Assembly: GCA_963970005.1 (NCBI GenBank)
Contig: CAXAMN010026706.1
Coordinates: 25,193-89,192 of the forward strand
Reading direction: 5' to 3'
DNA length: 64,000 nt
Source of the DNA: Durusdinium trenchii
Lineage: Eukaryota; Sar; Dinophyceae; Suessiales; Symbiodiniaceae
Below are positions 41,486-52,684 of this stretch, in pieces. The stretch's first letter is position 1, and each line of letters opens with the position of its first letter. The notes below the pieces were generated by a model. It did no database searches. It was not told the origin of the DNA and worked only from the letters and a program-made list of their open reading frames with translations. The translations under genes were made by a program, and so were the position numbers.

Positions 41486-41767
41486 AAAGCTACTATTCTT
41501 TCTTTATGTATAAGCGATGATTAATTACAAACTAATGGTGTCGTTTCCATTCTTTTTGGAGGGCTCAAAACAAACTTGTGGAGGAAGCCATCAACTGTTC
41601 CAGTGATTGGGAGCGCTGACGCCAGAAACCTCTGTTGAAATGAACTGTTTAGGGGAATGTCGTTGCCTTTGAGGTAACTGCACCAAATCGTTGGGGTGTG
41701 GTTTCTCCTAGCTTCTCTTCCCTCTTCCCATGAGAGTTCCGCATCAAGAACGTGGTATTCTCACCCC

Positions 41768-41783
41768 AGACAGACAGACAGAC

Positions 41784-41818
<35 letters not shown>

Positions 41819-41925
41819 TGCTGAGGATGCCGATGTGGGAGAGCTGGAAGCTGAGCTGGAAGAGTACTGCCAAGTGCAGCACCAAAAAGCAGAGGGAATG
41901 CATTATAAAAATAGATTCGTCAATG
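41768..41925 (+). CDS. (GACA)n/(GA)n microsatellite and possible exon
   Basis: 41768-41818 is CAGACAGACAGA passing into GA repeats. Immediately after it the + strand reads DAEDADVGELEAELEEYCQV, an acidic, coiled-coil-like stretch. It may be a true exon next to a microsatellite, but could also be an artefact of biased composition. Confidence 0.3.
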
Positions 41926-42499
41926 GAGACACCAACTTATTTGGCAGCCGATCTTTGGCAGCCAGATCTTCCTGTGGCTCATGATACTCCACCTTGATGG
42001 CAAACGAAGCATCTCAACGTGAGATGTTACACCTAGCATCACCCCCCCCGGTAGGTCGAGCAATCCGTTCGTCGATCCGTTCGTCGTCCCAGGTACGCGC
42101 GTGTGGCCTGGTCTCCAGCATCGAATCTCGCGATCTACGCGGGAGGCGGAAGAGTGGCCGACTGAGCGGTGGAGTAACAACCGAGGAAGACGGACGACGG
42201 TGGGTTTGGTGATGTGGACAAGAACAGACCAGAAGCGATATCCATGCCAGACCAAAAGGGCCGAGGGATTGACTTGGAATCACTTGGGAATCACTTGGAT
42301 TCAATATCCCTAACATCTCCTAACCCTATTGGTGGCAGGATGGACTGTGTAGGAGTCTAGCTCCCTAGGTCTCGCCTTGTTGAGAGATTGGAAGATGACT
42401 TCCCTTTGGATCTGCCCAGCCGACTGAGGTGCACAAAGTGGCAGGTCAGAGGCCCAGCCGACTGCTGCCGAGTCACCGAGAGGCGATCGACGTTGGAGG

Positions 42500-42617
42500 G
42501 GGTAGGTTCTGGGTACCGTTGAGGGTAGCTACAAGAGGTTGAGCAAGCTCTGTCGCTACAAGAGCCTCCGGGAGAAGAAGTCTGACACACGGCTTCGGTG
42601 GTGCTTGGGCATCGCCC
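42500..42617 (+). CDS. Possible exon, unidentified, basic
   Basis: Reads SYKRLSKLCRYKSLREKKSD then TRLRWCLGIAQ and ends at CCAG|GTGTGG. Strongly basic and helix-prone. No family recognised and no linked exons found. Confidence 0.35.
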
Positions 42618-43157
42618 AGGTGTGGATTCGGGCGGATCTCTGCGTCCAGAGCCAAGATGGGAGTCCTTGCGATGCTGGTGAGCACCCTTTGGACCCTAAA
42701 GATCCAGGATGGCCTGAGATGGGCCAAAAAGACGGACCTGGGGAAAGGAGGGCCTTCTTAGACTTCGGACCCTGGAGAATTTCGTTTTGGCTGGGTCAAA
42801 CATCAGGTGGCCCGTCTTTTTCACACTCGCACATACACCGGGAGTGGATGGCAACAACAAACGCCTGGGGGCGGCCCCCCCCATATTCGCAGATGAAAAG
42901 GAGTGTCAATGCGGGTCCACAGAGGTTCAGAAGTGAAAACCATATCAGTTGAGCTCTGAAGTCCCTCTTCGATGGGGGTTCTTTGCATCTTCGTTCAGTG
43001 AAACGACCTGCTGGTCCGAGGCTACTGTGTCGATGCTGGCATCGGGGCAGCTGGAACCTCAGGTGTTTTTTTAATATCTTCTTCATCCCACTTGCAAGAT
43101 GGGACACACCTAATTGCAGGTGTTCAATGTAGTACTGTCACTTTTTGTTTGTTTTGC

Positions 43158-43440
43158 AGAAACTCAGTGGAAGAGAAGCATTTCCACTCGGTCTTCCGGG
43201 GCTTACCCCTCCCGAGCTCTTCGGGGGCGGAACCTTAAAGCGTGCCACTTAGAACAAGGTCCCTCATCCGTGGGACCTTCAGCTGAATCAGCTGAACCGC
43301 GTGAAATGCGTCTTCTCCCAGGTCTGGAGCCTTTGCTCTTCAGGGTCGCGGGTCGTGTGCGGTGGCAGCTGGAGCAGGTCTCAGACTGGCGGTGGCTGGG
43401 GCAGGAATCTGTCAAGTGCAGATGGCCAGGGTATTTGAGA
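43158..43440 (+). CDS. Possible exons, unidentified
   Basis: After TTTTGCAG the + strand reads LSGREAFPLGLPGLTPPELF then GGGTLKRAT and a stop. In a second frame from 43306 it reads MRLLPGLEPLLFRVAGRVRW then QLEQVSDWRW. Either could be coding; both cannot be in one exon. Confidence 0.3.
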
Positions 43441-43950
43441 GCTGAATGTTTGACTTCCAGGGTATTCGGGTATTTGGTACAAGTGCAGCTAAATCTTTTA
43501 CCCAAATGGTTCTTATGGCTTTTTTTCATGGCAAGGGTTGGAAAGCCGGGTGGTACAATGATCGCAAGAGAGTATGCAATTCTGTGTGGAAAGATTACAC
43601 AAAATTTGGCTGGCTGCCTGGCTGGCTGGCTGCCTGCCTTTCAGCTTACCTTACCTTACCTTACCTTACCTGCCTACCAAGCTTCGCGCATCTTTCCCAA
43701 TCACAGCTGCATCCTATGGCAGCACGATGTCAGGGATTTGTTGATGCAAATTCAGTCAACATCGAGAAGTTTGTGTAGCCTTGTATTGAATCAATTCAAC
43801 CCTGTCTACACCTTCATTAGTATGTATGATTAGTATGATAAGCTTGGGGGACATCTCAAATCAAGTTCTTTTTCAAAGGGTTGATCCTCGAACATACATA
43901 CGGCAGCAACCTCATCATCTGCTGCTCTGTCTGGAAGAATCCAGAGAAAT

Positions 43951-44247
43951 ATGAAACTCCAGCCCACAAATCCAGAGTTCACGAGATTCGGATTCAGGCA
44001 GTTCACCCTTGAAGTTGGACCTTGGCCACCTCACCCATCCTCACCCTACCCACCAGCCAGGCCAGAGCACACGGCACGGGTGGCATCGTTGGATGCCGAG
44101 CTGGGAAACCCGGAGACCTGGGCCAGGGAGGCCAGGGAAGCTTCTTCCAAGGCCGAGGCAGCTTCTTCGCGGGTCCTGGATGATTTTGGATCCATTTGTA
44201 GCTATGCAGCTGGAGATGAATCAAGAATGCCTAGTTGGGGGGATTGA
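43951..44247 (+). CDS. Possible exon, unidentified
   Basis: Open frame containing FRQFTLEVGPWPPHPSSPYP and then LGNPETWAREAREASSKAEA with SSRVLDDF. The Ala/Glu-rich part is helix-like. No domain recognised and borders unknown. Confidence 0.35.
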   Translation: MKLQPTNPEFTRFGFRQFTLEVGPWPPHPSSPYPPARPEHTARVASLDAELGNPETWAREAREASSKAEAASSRVLDDFGSICSYAAGDESRMPSWGD

Positions 44248-44473
44248 CCTGGACTTGGGATCAATGGTGATGAACAGGACCGACAATCGGTCCATCGAAA
44301 AGGGGTCGTCTTGGACCACTTGGAGATTTCCTCAAACCAACCTGGGCGGGTGGGTATAGGAGTCAGCATAAGGATCCCGTGGAATAGCAGCGCAGTTCAA
44401 TCCACCTAGCTTCAATCGTGGGGCTTCACTGTGCAAAACGGGTGCTTCGTTGTTCACATGAGGAGTACAAGCT

Positions 44474-44740
44474 TTGCTCAGAGTCCAAGGCGTTTTGCAG
44501 TCCGGACGGTCCGGAAAGCGGACCGTCCGCCCTCTGGAAAACACCCATGAGCTCCACGGAGCGAGCCTCTGGGGTTTGAGGGAGCTCACCAGGTCTGGAG
44601 AGGTGCTCTTCAGCTCCGATCCTGGAGTTGGGAGATATGCCTCGAGCTCAGTCGGACGTTTTGGGTTCGATTTGGGTGATTGGAGCGGAGCGATGATGTG
44701 TCTAAGACACTGTCTCATAGAGGTGCCAGAAGCCATGGAT
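44474..44740 (+). CDS. Possible exon containing a strong hairpin
   Basis: Frame reading RTVRPLENTHELHGASLWGL then RELTRSGEVLFSSDPGVGRY. A perfect 11-bp inverted repeat lies at its start (44503-44529). Family not recognised; coding status uncertain. Confidence 0.35.
44503..44529. repeat. Perfect hairpin, 11-bp stem, 5-nt loop
   Basis: CGGACGGTCCG (44503-44513), GAAAG, CGGACCGTCCG (44519-44529). GC-rich and stable as RNA on either strand. Confidence 0.85.
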
Positions 44741-44829
44741 TCTGTTCTTGGAGGTATTGGTCGAGTTGTTGTCCAGGAGTCTGTTGCAACATCCTATATG
44801 ATCCAACAACCTTCGGAGAAGTGAAGCGC

Positions 44830-45880
44830 TGATGTAGGCCATCACAAAAAGTGGGGGCCAGCGAAGCTTCTTGGATCATCCCGGCAGCAAAGTTTCTTTT
44901 GTCAGCGTTTCATGTGAGATGGGCTTCAAAAGCAAACTTCCCTACCATTCCAGGTTCTTGATGGCAACATCACCATTTTGGGAAGCTTGACGCTTGACGT
45001 CATCCAACATTCTCGTGCACCACAAGCACATAATGACATACCTTGGGTATCAAGGCTTTCTTTGTCGCTCTTCGGGTTGATAGAGTAAAGCTGGGAATAG
45101 AGGATGTAGCCAAAATGCTTTGTGCCTCCATTTACCTCAACCCTTCAAACCAGCTTCCCGACGGATATGTACAAAAAGGAATGCTAGCTGTGATGCTAAA
45201 CATCTCCATCAATCCAGCTCTCAGATATTGATGAGCATGCCCAATATTGATGTATGAGCATCCCCATCAATCAATATTGATTAATCCAGTTCTCAATATG
45301 GAGGTCAACTTTAATTTTTTAATCATCCTTTTGACCTCGATAGAGGAAACCATTGTGAACAAAAAAATCTCTCGGAACATGCACCTTGACAGCGGCAAGC
45401 TGAACCAGTGATGCGGGCCAGCCTGACGCCAAACACGCCCGCGCAAATATTTTTGGGAATCCTTCACCTTCTTGTTGGAACATTCGGTCACCTAGACACT
45501 TAGATAGCTGCTTGCTGCAATTCTCGGCCACACATCGTCCCTTTCCGAGATCGTAACTGCTCTTTCACGTGATGGAGGCCCAGAGGACACGATGGAGAGA
45601 CCAGAGGACACGATGGAGAGACTGTCCCCCAAGTCCTTCCACCTTCGTGACCGGTCTTTTTTTGTGAGCTCCGTGTGCTGAAAGCTGGCTCTGTTGGTTG
45701 GTCAGTTACACTGTTTCATCTCACGGGACTTGCACGGCTTTTTGTAGGTGTGGCCTTTTGCGGCGGAGAGAATGGCATGGCCAGTGGCTCAGGGGCGGGC
45801 GCGCGATTTTGCAGCGCCATGACCAGCCGGCGCCATGACCAGCGAACGTGGCAACGAAAGGCCGGCGGATTGATTTCGTC
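44830..45880. other. No supported gene
   Basis: AT-rich, with locally duplicated ATCCAGCTCTCA/ATCAATATTGAT phrases at 45208-45300 and a short tandem GAGGACACGATGGAGAGAC at 45580-45625. No coding signal. Confidence 0.4.
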
Positions 45881-45888
45881 TTACGGCG

Positions 45889-45985
45889 GTGAAAGAGGCG
45901 GTCCATGAGTCGCAGGTTCTGGCTGAAGCCGTGTCCATCATCTGGATGAAGCCGAGTCAGCTGTGGGTCCAAACCTGGAGCCCGC
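45889..45985 (+). CDS. Possible exon, unidentified
   Basis: Reads VKEAVHESQVLAEAVSIIW then MKPSQLWVQT, helical and well balanced in composition. Borders unknown; no family recognised. Confidence 0.3.
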
Positions 45986-46167
45986 CTATCCTGGTAGGTG
46001 GACCTGATTTTGACCCACCATATACAGGGCAGCTCCCTGTGTTTCACAGAGCTCGGACGGAGGGACCCCGGACAGCCGACATTTGGAATTTGGAGTTGGA
46101 GGGTGCGTTCCGAGCCAACCCCTAAGGGCCCCAAGACTGAACAAAGCTTGGATTTGCTCATGAACAC

Positions 46168-46212
46168 CGGGCACTTGGTGGACTTGGTGGACTTGGTGGA
46201 CTTGGTGGGTGG
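46168..46212. repeat. 9-bp microsatellite (GGACTTGGT)n
   Basis: Four to five copies of GGACTTGGT, reading VDLVDLVDLV on +. Confidence 0.85.
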
Positions 46213-47754
46213 TGGCCAGCTGTGTCCTTGCTTGAGGTGACAGCGCTGGATTCTGCCACAGGCGCTGGATTCAGCCCCCTTAAAGACCGAGTATAGTTTG
46301 ATCCAGCCCTCAAAAGTCATGTGAGCATATCGAGAACCTTGGCCTTACCTTGGTCTTGTGCCATGTAGAATGGATGGGGACGCATGTCAAGCAAGCGATC
46401 TCAGCTAGGGTGGCTCTGGGAATAGGAGGTTGTGAAGAAGAACTATGTTTTTGGGCTGAAACGGAGGGACTCGCAGGGTCTGTCCATGAGGTGATTTGTA
46501 TCGATGAACCACACCTACTTCTGACCAGGCTGCATACTGATACATAGGATGTGGGGAAACCTCAAGGATGACCTGATTACTTGCTACGGGTGTGCTGTCT
46601 CCAAGCAATATGCGTGATGAAGCATGTTGAGAGATGATCAGGTGTCTCGAACGACTAACACCGTCACCGTCCAACTCATTTGAGAGAGAGAGAGAGAAAC
46701 ACCATATCATGTAGACTCTTGATCAATAAACCCACCCATATAAAGAGGCTTTGCAATCCAAATGGAGGGGGCACACATTAATCAAGAGTCTACATTATAC
46801 GGAATGGTCCATTGAAGGACTTCCACATCAAATGGCTTTAGTCTCGTCTTGAAAGGGGTTTTGTATACATCACCGAAGTAAAGGGAACTTTAAGCGGGTG
46901 GGATGTGACAAAAAAGCACGAGCGGAAAAATCCCGCGACCACGGAAGATTGTTTGACTAAGTTACCCTTAACATCCCTTAACCCAAACCCCCATCACAGT
47001 ACAAACACATTTCATGGTTTAGGGATGTTTAGGGTGTTTAAGCTTTTCGGAACTTTTAGTGGAGGGAACATTTGCAACTCTCAGCTGTGATTCCAAACCA
47101 GAAAAAGGATGAAACAGGTACCAGGTACCATATGCAGCATCATATGCTTGATTCCTTTTCTTTACAGTAAAAAACACTGATTTGACTCAATGGATTGGTC
47201 CCGCTTTTGCGTCATGACCAGACCTATGGATTCCTCGTTCTTTCCAGTGGACACCCAGAAGCCAGACGCGCCTTTCACGCGTTGGAACATGTATTCCGAG
47301 ATGACCTGCACAAGCATCACGCAGGATGATGACTAAGGGGGGTTCTTTCCTTGGATCGTTTGAGTCATTCCCAAGTGAGGGTCGCAGAGCACAAAGTATG
47401 GTTCCCCAAAAGTGGTCCTGAGTGCAGCTGGTATAGTGTAGCTGGTTTCAGAAAATTCTGTTTTGGCAGGCGAGGTGCGCTTTCGAGCCGAGTCCTCCGT
47501 GGAGGAGGCCAGCTGACCATACCTGACATTGCTGCAAGACCAGCACATTCCGTGTTCAAAGCAGCATGTACCTCCACAGGTTGATATATAGGTGAAACTA
47601 TCATAAACTATCTTTGACTAGGATTTGAGGCCCGAGCGGCTCGATGTGCAGTTTTCTGCCACTACGATGCTGCCAAGGAAAGTCCCACTATGACCAGGTC
47701 CTGTTTTTTGCATTCTTGGGAAGATCCACCCTTTCAAATCGCCTCATCCGCCAG
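46213..47754. other. Mostly non-coding; weak inverted repeat and a possible exon end
   Basis: GTAGACTCTTGAT (about 46711) and ATCAAGAGTCTAC (about 46782) form an inverted pair around 60 bp. Near 47466-47515 the frame GEVRFRAESSVEEAS ends in TGA after TTGGCAG and may be a small exon. A (GA)n run lies at 46682-46697. Confidence 0.35.
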
Positions 47755-47991
47755 GTGTGGCACTTGGAGGTGACCGAGGAGCTGTTGCTTTGCTCGGACC
47801 CGAGACGGGTCTCGGGACGGTCTTCGCCTCCAGCTTTTGGGTCTGGGGACTGTGATCCGCGGGACTGGGCTGGTGCTGGAAGCTTCGAGAACTGGGATTC
47901 TCAAGGGCTTTTTTTTGAGGCTGCCGAGCTTGGAGGCCCACCAGTGGCTGCGCTGCCCGCTTCTGAGGCAGCGGCGGCTGGTCGGAGCTGA
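47755..47991 (+). CDS. Unidentified terminal exon
   Basis: Opens after the acceptor GCCAG|G and ends at TGA: VWHLEVTEELLLCSDPRRVS ... SFENWDSQGLFFEAAELGGP ... ending in an Ala-rich tail. Composition is clearly protein-like. It precedes the Dicer-like gene by 0.8 kb on the same strand, but its stop codon makes it a separate gene unless a donor before the stop is used. No family recognised. Confidence 0.45.
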   Translation: MWHLEVTEELLLCSDPRRVSGRSSPPAFGSGDCDPRDWAGAGSFENWDSQGLFFEAAELGGPPVAALPASEAAAAGRS

Positions 47992-48824
47992 TGTGCGGTG
48001 GCCCAGCGGAGAAGCGCGGGATGAACAGCACTCACCCTAGCTCGCAACCAGAGGGGGTGTGTTGAATGAGGCTGCTTTGGAGAAGAACACATGGGCAAGA
48101 TCATTTTGACAAGACAACTGTCACCATTTTTCTTATGGTCATGGGTCATGACAACATTTGATAGGGTCCTTCATTTTGTAAAGTTGGACGAACACGTACT
48201 TTCATTGCATTTTTTTAAAACCAAGGCCGACTCAGGTATCAAGACTGCATCACACAATCTGAAACCCAATTCCACGGGTGCTTTTGCAGACAACATTTCA
48301 ATTGTGGCCTCTGAATCCATCTATGTCTATGTATTATATAGATGTTCTGTTGAAAAAGAAGCCGTACCTCTGGGAAGAGACCAAGAGTCAAGTTTCCCCT
48401 TTCTTACTGGTGGCAGTACAACGCAAAACAATTATGAGCCCCTCATTTGCTTATCCTCAACCAAGCTGAAACTGGGGCCAGCCCCTTGGGCCCGCTGGAC
48501 AGCGCAACAAACAACAGGCAAAATACAAAGCTTTGTAAGCCTCGAAAGCGCACCATCTATCTTTTTATCTGTGCTGGAGACACGCACCCACCCGCCCACC
48601 CACTTACGCTTACTCTCATAGTCACTCTCTCAGTCTGACTCTCTCGCTGTCTCTCGCTGTCTTGGTCTATGAGTCTATGAGGCTGCAAAGATGGGAATGT
48701 TTTAAGAACCAAGGGGAGTGTGATCCGTCTCAAGATTCATGTTGCACTGGATACCAACTTGATTAACCTGTGTGGTCCGTAGTGTTTTCAGCTCAGGGCT
48801 GTGTCGATCACTGACCTTTTCCCA

Positions 48825-51506
48825 ATGAGGCTGAGACATTATCAGTTGCGCATTGCGCAGGCAGTGGAAGAGAAAGGAAACTCTATCGTCGTCTTGCCCA
48901 CGGGGGCAGGGAAGACATTGATCGCTTCGGAAGTGATTCGCCGATGCGGAGGTCGTGGGCTGTTTTTGGTGCCCACCTGTTTGTTGGTGGATCAGCAGGC
49001 AAGTGCCATCGAGGGGTGGAGCGGCTTGGTGGTAGGACGATATCATGGAGGTCTGGAGCTACCTGAGCACTTTGACGTCTTGGTCTCGACCCCGAAGGCC
49101 TTCCAGACCATTCAAAGCAAAGTGACAGGCCTAGCCTGGAGCTCCTTCAAGTTGGTTGTCTTTGATGAAGTTCACCATGTCTTGAAGGATCATCCATACC
49201 GGAAGCTTGCACTTCAAATCCCTAAGAATTCCCTGTGCAAGTCCCCAAATCATCGGCTTGACTGCATCTCTGACCTATGCCCTGGGGGAGAGCAAAGTGG
49301 AGAAAGACGTCTTGCGGATCTGCAGGGAGCTACAGATCAAGTGCTTAGAATCTTGTATTTGCTGAAGAAGTTTTCCCTCCCTGGCCCTGGATAGCTGAAA
49401 GCTTTAGCTTGATATGGGCTTCGCATTTTTCAGCTCCTGTCAGCTGTGTGTGGCTGTTTGAAGCTACTACTCCCATGACCTGTGATCCCTACACTGGCTC
49501 TCCGTAAAACCATTTTCGCAGCTCAGTTTCCTCGTGTTCCCCTCGTGTTCCGTCTACGGGTGCCAACTATCGATCAATCTTACCATGTCTTGATTAGAGA
49601 AGCCAGAAGCACCCTGATCTGTGCTAGCCAGGACATACGCAAGACTAGGATCATGTGCCATTAGGGAAGCCATAACTTGCCAGAAGGGCTGCAGAACTAC
49701 ACCTCAAGAACGCTCCCCAACCTGGTTGATTGATTCTCAGGAGACCGCCAGCGAGGAGGAGCTTGAAGCAAGCGGCTTTCGGAGTCGCGGTGCTGAGGCT
49801 GAGGTCCTTCCCATCAACCTGCCGGCTGCAGCCCACGGAGCGGTGCTAGCACCTGCGCAGCGAAAACCCCACCTGATGGCGCAGACCTTCTTCCAACGTC
49901 TCAAGGAGCTGGGGCTGTTTTTCAATGTGTTTCATGTTTCTCCAGAATGGGAACGACAGGGCACTTCTCAACTTGTCGCAGGTTGATAGGTTTGGATGTT
50001 GATAGGTTGGACAGAGAGTAACAATCTTCCAACCATTATATATGTGATTTAGGTTTGACGCAGGGTCTGTAGCACAGGATGGCTCTGCAACTCCTTTTGC
50101 GCAAAGACTTTTCCTGGTGGTGCGAGCCATGGAGAACGCGCTGGCGGTTGCAGACACGACATTCACTTCACCACTGCAGAGGCACGCTCCTAGGAAATGG
50201 GGTGAGTATGCCCACAAAGCAGCCTCAAGCTCTGTGTTGCATCTTGGCTTTCTGAGGCATGTTTTCTTCGACCTTGTCCCTTATGGACAGTTTTGTCTCT
50301 GTTTTCTTCTTGTCCCTGGGAGTTTGGAGCTCTTCTTGTGCCGGTGAGGTATGCCTCCATGGAGCATTGGTATGAAGCACTCCGAGTTCTTGTGACCTCC
50401 TGGGAGGAGGCGGAGGATGCTGTAGCCATGTTTCTGGACATGGCAGGAGAAAGACAATGCCAGCGATGGCCGCCAGAAGTTAGAGCCGTACATTCTGGCT
50501 TTTGGCAGAGGATCCCGGACAGCTTTCCACGCCTGGAGCATTTGAAGGACATTTTGCTTTACAAACATGACATGTTGACAGCATCACACGGTGAGTTCCG
50601 TGGCATACTCTTCGTGCAGCAGCGGATTGTGACTCACATCTTGGAGCATTTCATTCTGAATGATCAGGATCTGAACCACCTCTTCCGTCCTGCTTGCATT
50701 TATGCTTCATCCTCACCTGCCACGCCCAGTCTCTCCATTTCCGCCAAAGACTCTGAGCAGCGGCTTAGAGCTTTTTCTGTGGGCTCTGTGAACCTCCTTG
50801 TTGCCACAGTGGTGGCAGAGGAGGGCATGGATGTTCCAGCTGCCAATTGCGTCATCCGCTTTGACCCGATGGTGAACTCCGTGTCCTTCGTCCAGGGCCG
50901 TGGCCGCGCCCGCCAAGCCGAGTCTGCCTATGTGGTGCTGGCGGAGCGGTCGGACCGGCCGACCAGCGCCTTGGCTGCTGCAGAGCAGCAGCAGTTGGAG
51001 ATGATTCGGACCTTTGAGGTGCCAGCAGCAGCAGATCCTGGTCAGGAGGTCTCAGCTCAGAGGGCGCGAGAGCGGAATGCCAAGGAGGTCTTGTTTGGGA
51101 GTTTGGCAGCATCTGAGGCACTGCAGGTGCTCAACTTGTTCTGCAAGAAGACTAAGGCCAGCGGAGTGCAGGGAGCAATGAGGATTCTGGACATTATTGG
51201 GCTGGGACAAATTAAGTAAGCTCAAGTAAGACATTCTGGGTCCAATTCATTTTTGAATGCTAGTTTAAAATGTCTTCAACGACTATCGTGAACGCATATG
51301 TCACACATGGCAAAACAAGTTAGGTGGACCTGCAAGAAAAGGCGGAGCAGTTGAACAAGGAGTGGGTTTGCCATTTGCACTATTCCTCAATTCTTCGTTC
51401 CATTTCTACATCTGCAGCAGCTGGAGTCAAGAAGGATGCCAAGAAGGAAGCGGCCCTTTCTTTGTTGGCACTTCTTCAACAAGACATGCTGGCAAAGCCG
51501 TCATGA
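48825..51506 (+). CDS. Dicer-type DExD/H helicase with C-terminal dsRBD/DUF283-like segment
   Basis: Superfamily 2 RNA helicase of the Dicer/RIG-I class. Exons: 48825 (or from 48792) to about 49347, 49741-49926, 50078-50201, 50330-51156, 51324-51506; about 610 residues. Motifs: Q-like RLRHYQLRIAQAVEEKG; I PTGAGKT (48898-48918); II DEVH (49164-49175); III GLTAS (49255-49269); helical insertion FTSPLQRHAPRKW; FRGILFVQQRIVTHILEHF; V LLVATVVAEEGMDVPAANC; VI QGRGRAR (50893-50913). The last exon ends with GVKKDAKKEAALSLLALL, the C-terminal signature of dsRNA-binding folds including the Dicer DUF283 domain. The gene then stops, with no PAZ or RNase III visible up to the next gene. Donors are a mix of GT, GC (51157) and probably GA (49348). 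Between motifs II and III the frame shifts by +1 at a C-run (49243-49246), so either one base is surplus in the assembly or the copy is broken. A role in small-RNA or antiviral RNA handling is inferred. Confidence 0.82.
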
Positions 51507-52684
51507 GGCCAAGACACGCACTGCCAAAAGGGGCCTTGCTTGGCCTGGCCAACATTCAAAGAGAGGAGTCGAGTTGACACACAGACCGTTTGGGCCAAAA
51601 AAGGGCGTTGGCCGTGTTTTGGGATTGGCCCGGTTCATTCCATGCCAGCCCGGGGTTGGCAGCCCCGCTCGAGCTGCCAGGTCAGCGTTGGACCTGCAGG
51701 GCCAGCATCGCTGGGGCCCCATGAACGCCACGGTGGGCAAGGCGCGTCCGGTGGAGTGGCGTCCGGTGCTCGCTCGGGGTCCCGAACCGCACCGCATAGA
51801 ACCGCACCGACACACCAAGGGCTTGGGGTTTAGGTTTAGGGTGTCGACTGATGTATGGCCGTAGTGGCACAGAACGCTCTTTGGCGTCCAACACCTTTCG
51901 AGCGTTTTCCGGCATAATGGCAGGATTAAGGACAGAGTTTGCAAGCACGTTCCAAAAAACGAATTTGTCCTTTTTGCGACCCTTTTTCACCGTGTTTTCT
52001 TTCTTTTTCCAGCCGTGGCGGGGTGTGTGTTCTTGCTTGGGAATGCGTTTTTTTGGGCGGGAAGGATGGTCAAACCTGCCCTTGGGTTCTCCGTAAAAAG
52101 GATGGATACTTGGAGTCTTCACCGAGTCGTCGCCACCGACCGGAGACTGAACCAAGCCAGCCGAACCCACACAGTACGATGGACGTTTTTGGTCGCAGCA
52201 TCCACGCTCGACGCTCGCTGTCCCATCTCTGGAGTTCTTCTTTACCACGCAGCGCGTGGCTGCGTCGCGTGGCCCCGCGTGGCATGGTGGATGGTCTTCC
52301 CACAGGTCCCACAGGTCCCCGGTCTTGGCCCGGGAAACCCGCGCGCCCCCCCGACGTCAGCGCTTGCGCTTGGCTCGATGAGTCCTTTTTGGCTCGTTGA
52401 GGAGGTCGGAGGTCGCAAAAACAGGTGGGTTTTCTTATGTTCGACGCTCCACACTCCCATCACTCCCAAACCAACGGCCAACCTGACAACTCCCCCCAAA
52501 GACGAAGATTGGCCAGACTAGGTCCAGCCAGAGCCACACTCATGTGAGGGACCTGTTGAGAAGCCAAATTCTTTGTAAAGAGGAAGAACAGTTCAACTGC
52601 TTGAGAAGTGCTAGCCACATGAAAGAAGAAAAAGACGTGGTTTCTTGTTCTCCTACGTTCTCCTTCCTTTGGCTTGCGCCCCAG
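51507..52684. other. No firmly supported gene
   Basis: Open frames occur on both strands (+ 52015-52521 and minus 51682-52248) with conflicting readings and no domain. The GC-rich stretch 51620-51800 may be exon-like, but no frame stands out. Confidence 0.3.

Noticed and set aside
51826..51843. Telomere-like GGTTTAGGTTTAGGG
   Set aside because: Only about two degenerate TTTAGGG-like units; too short to mark an interstitial telomere.
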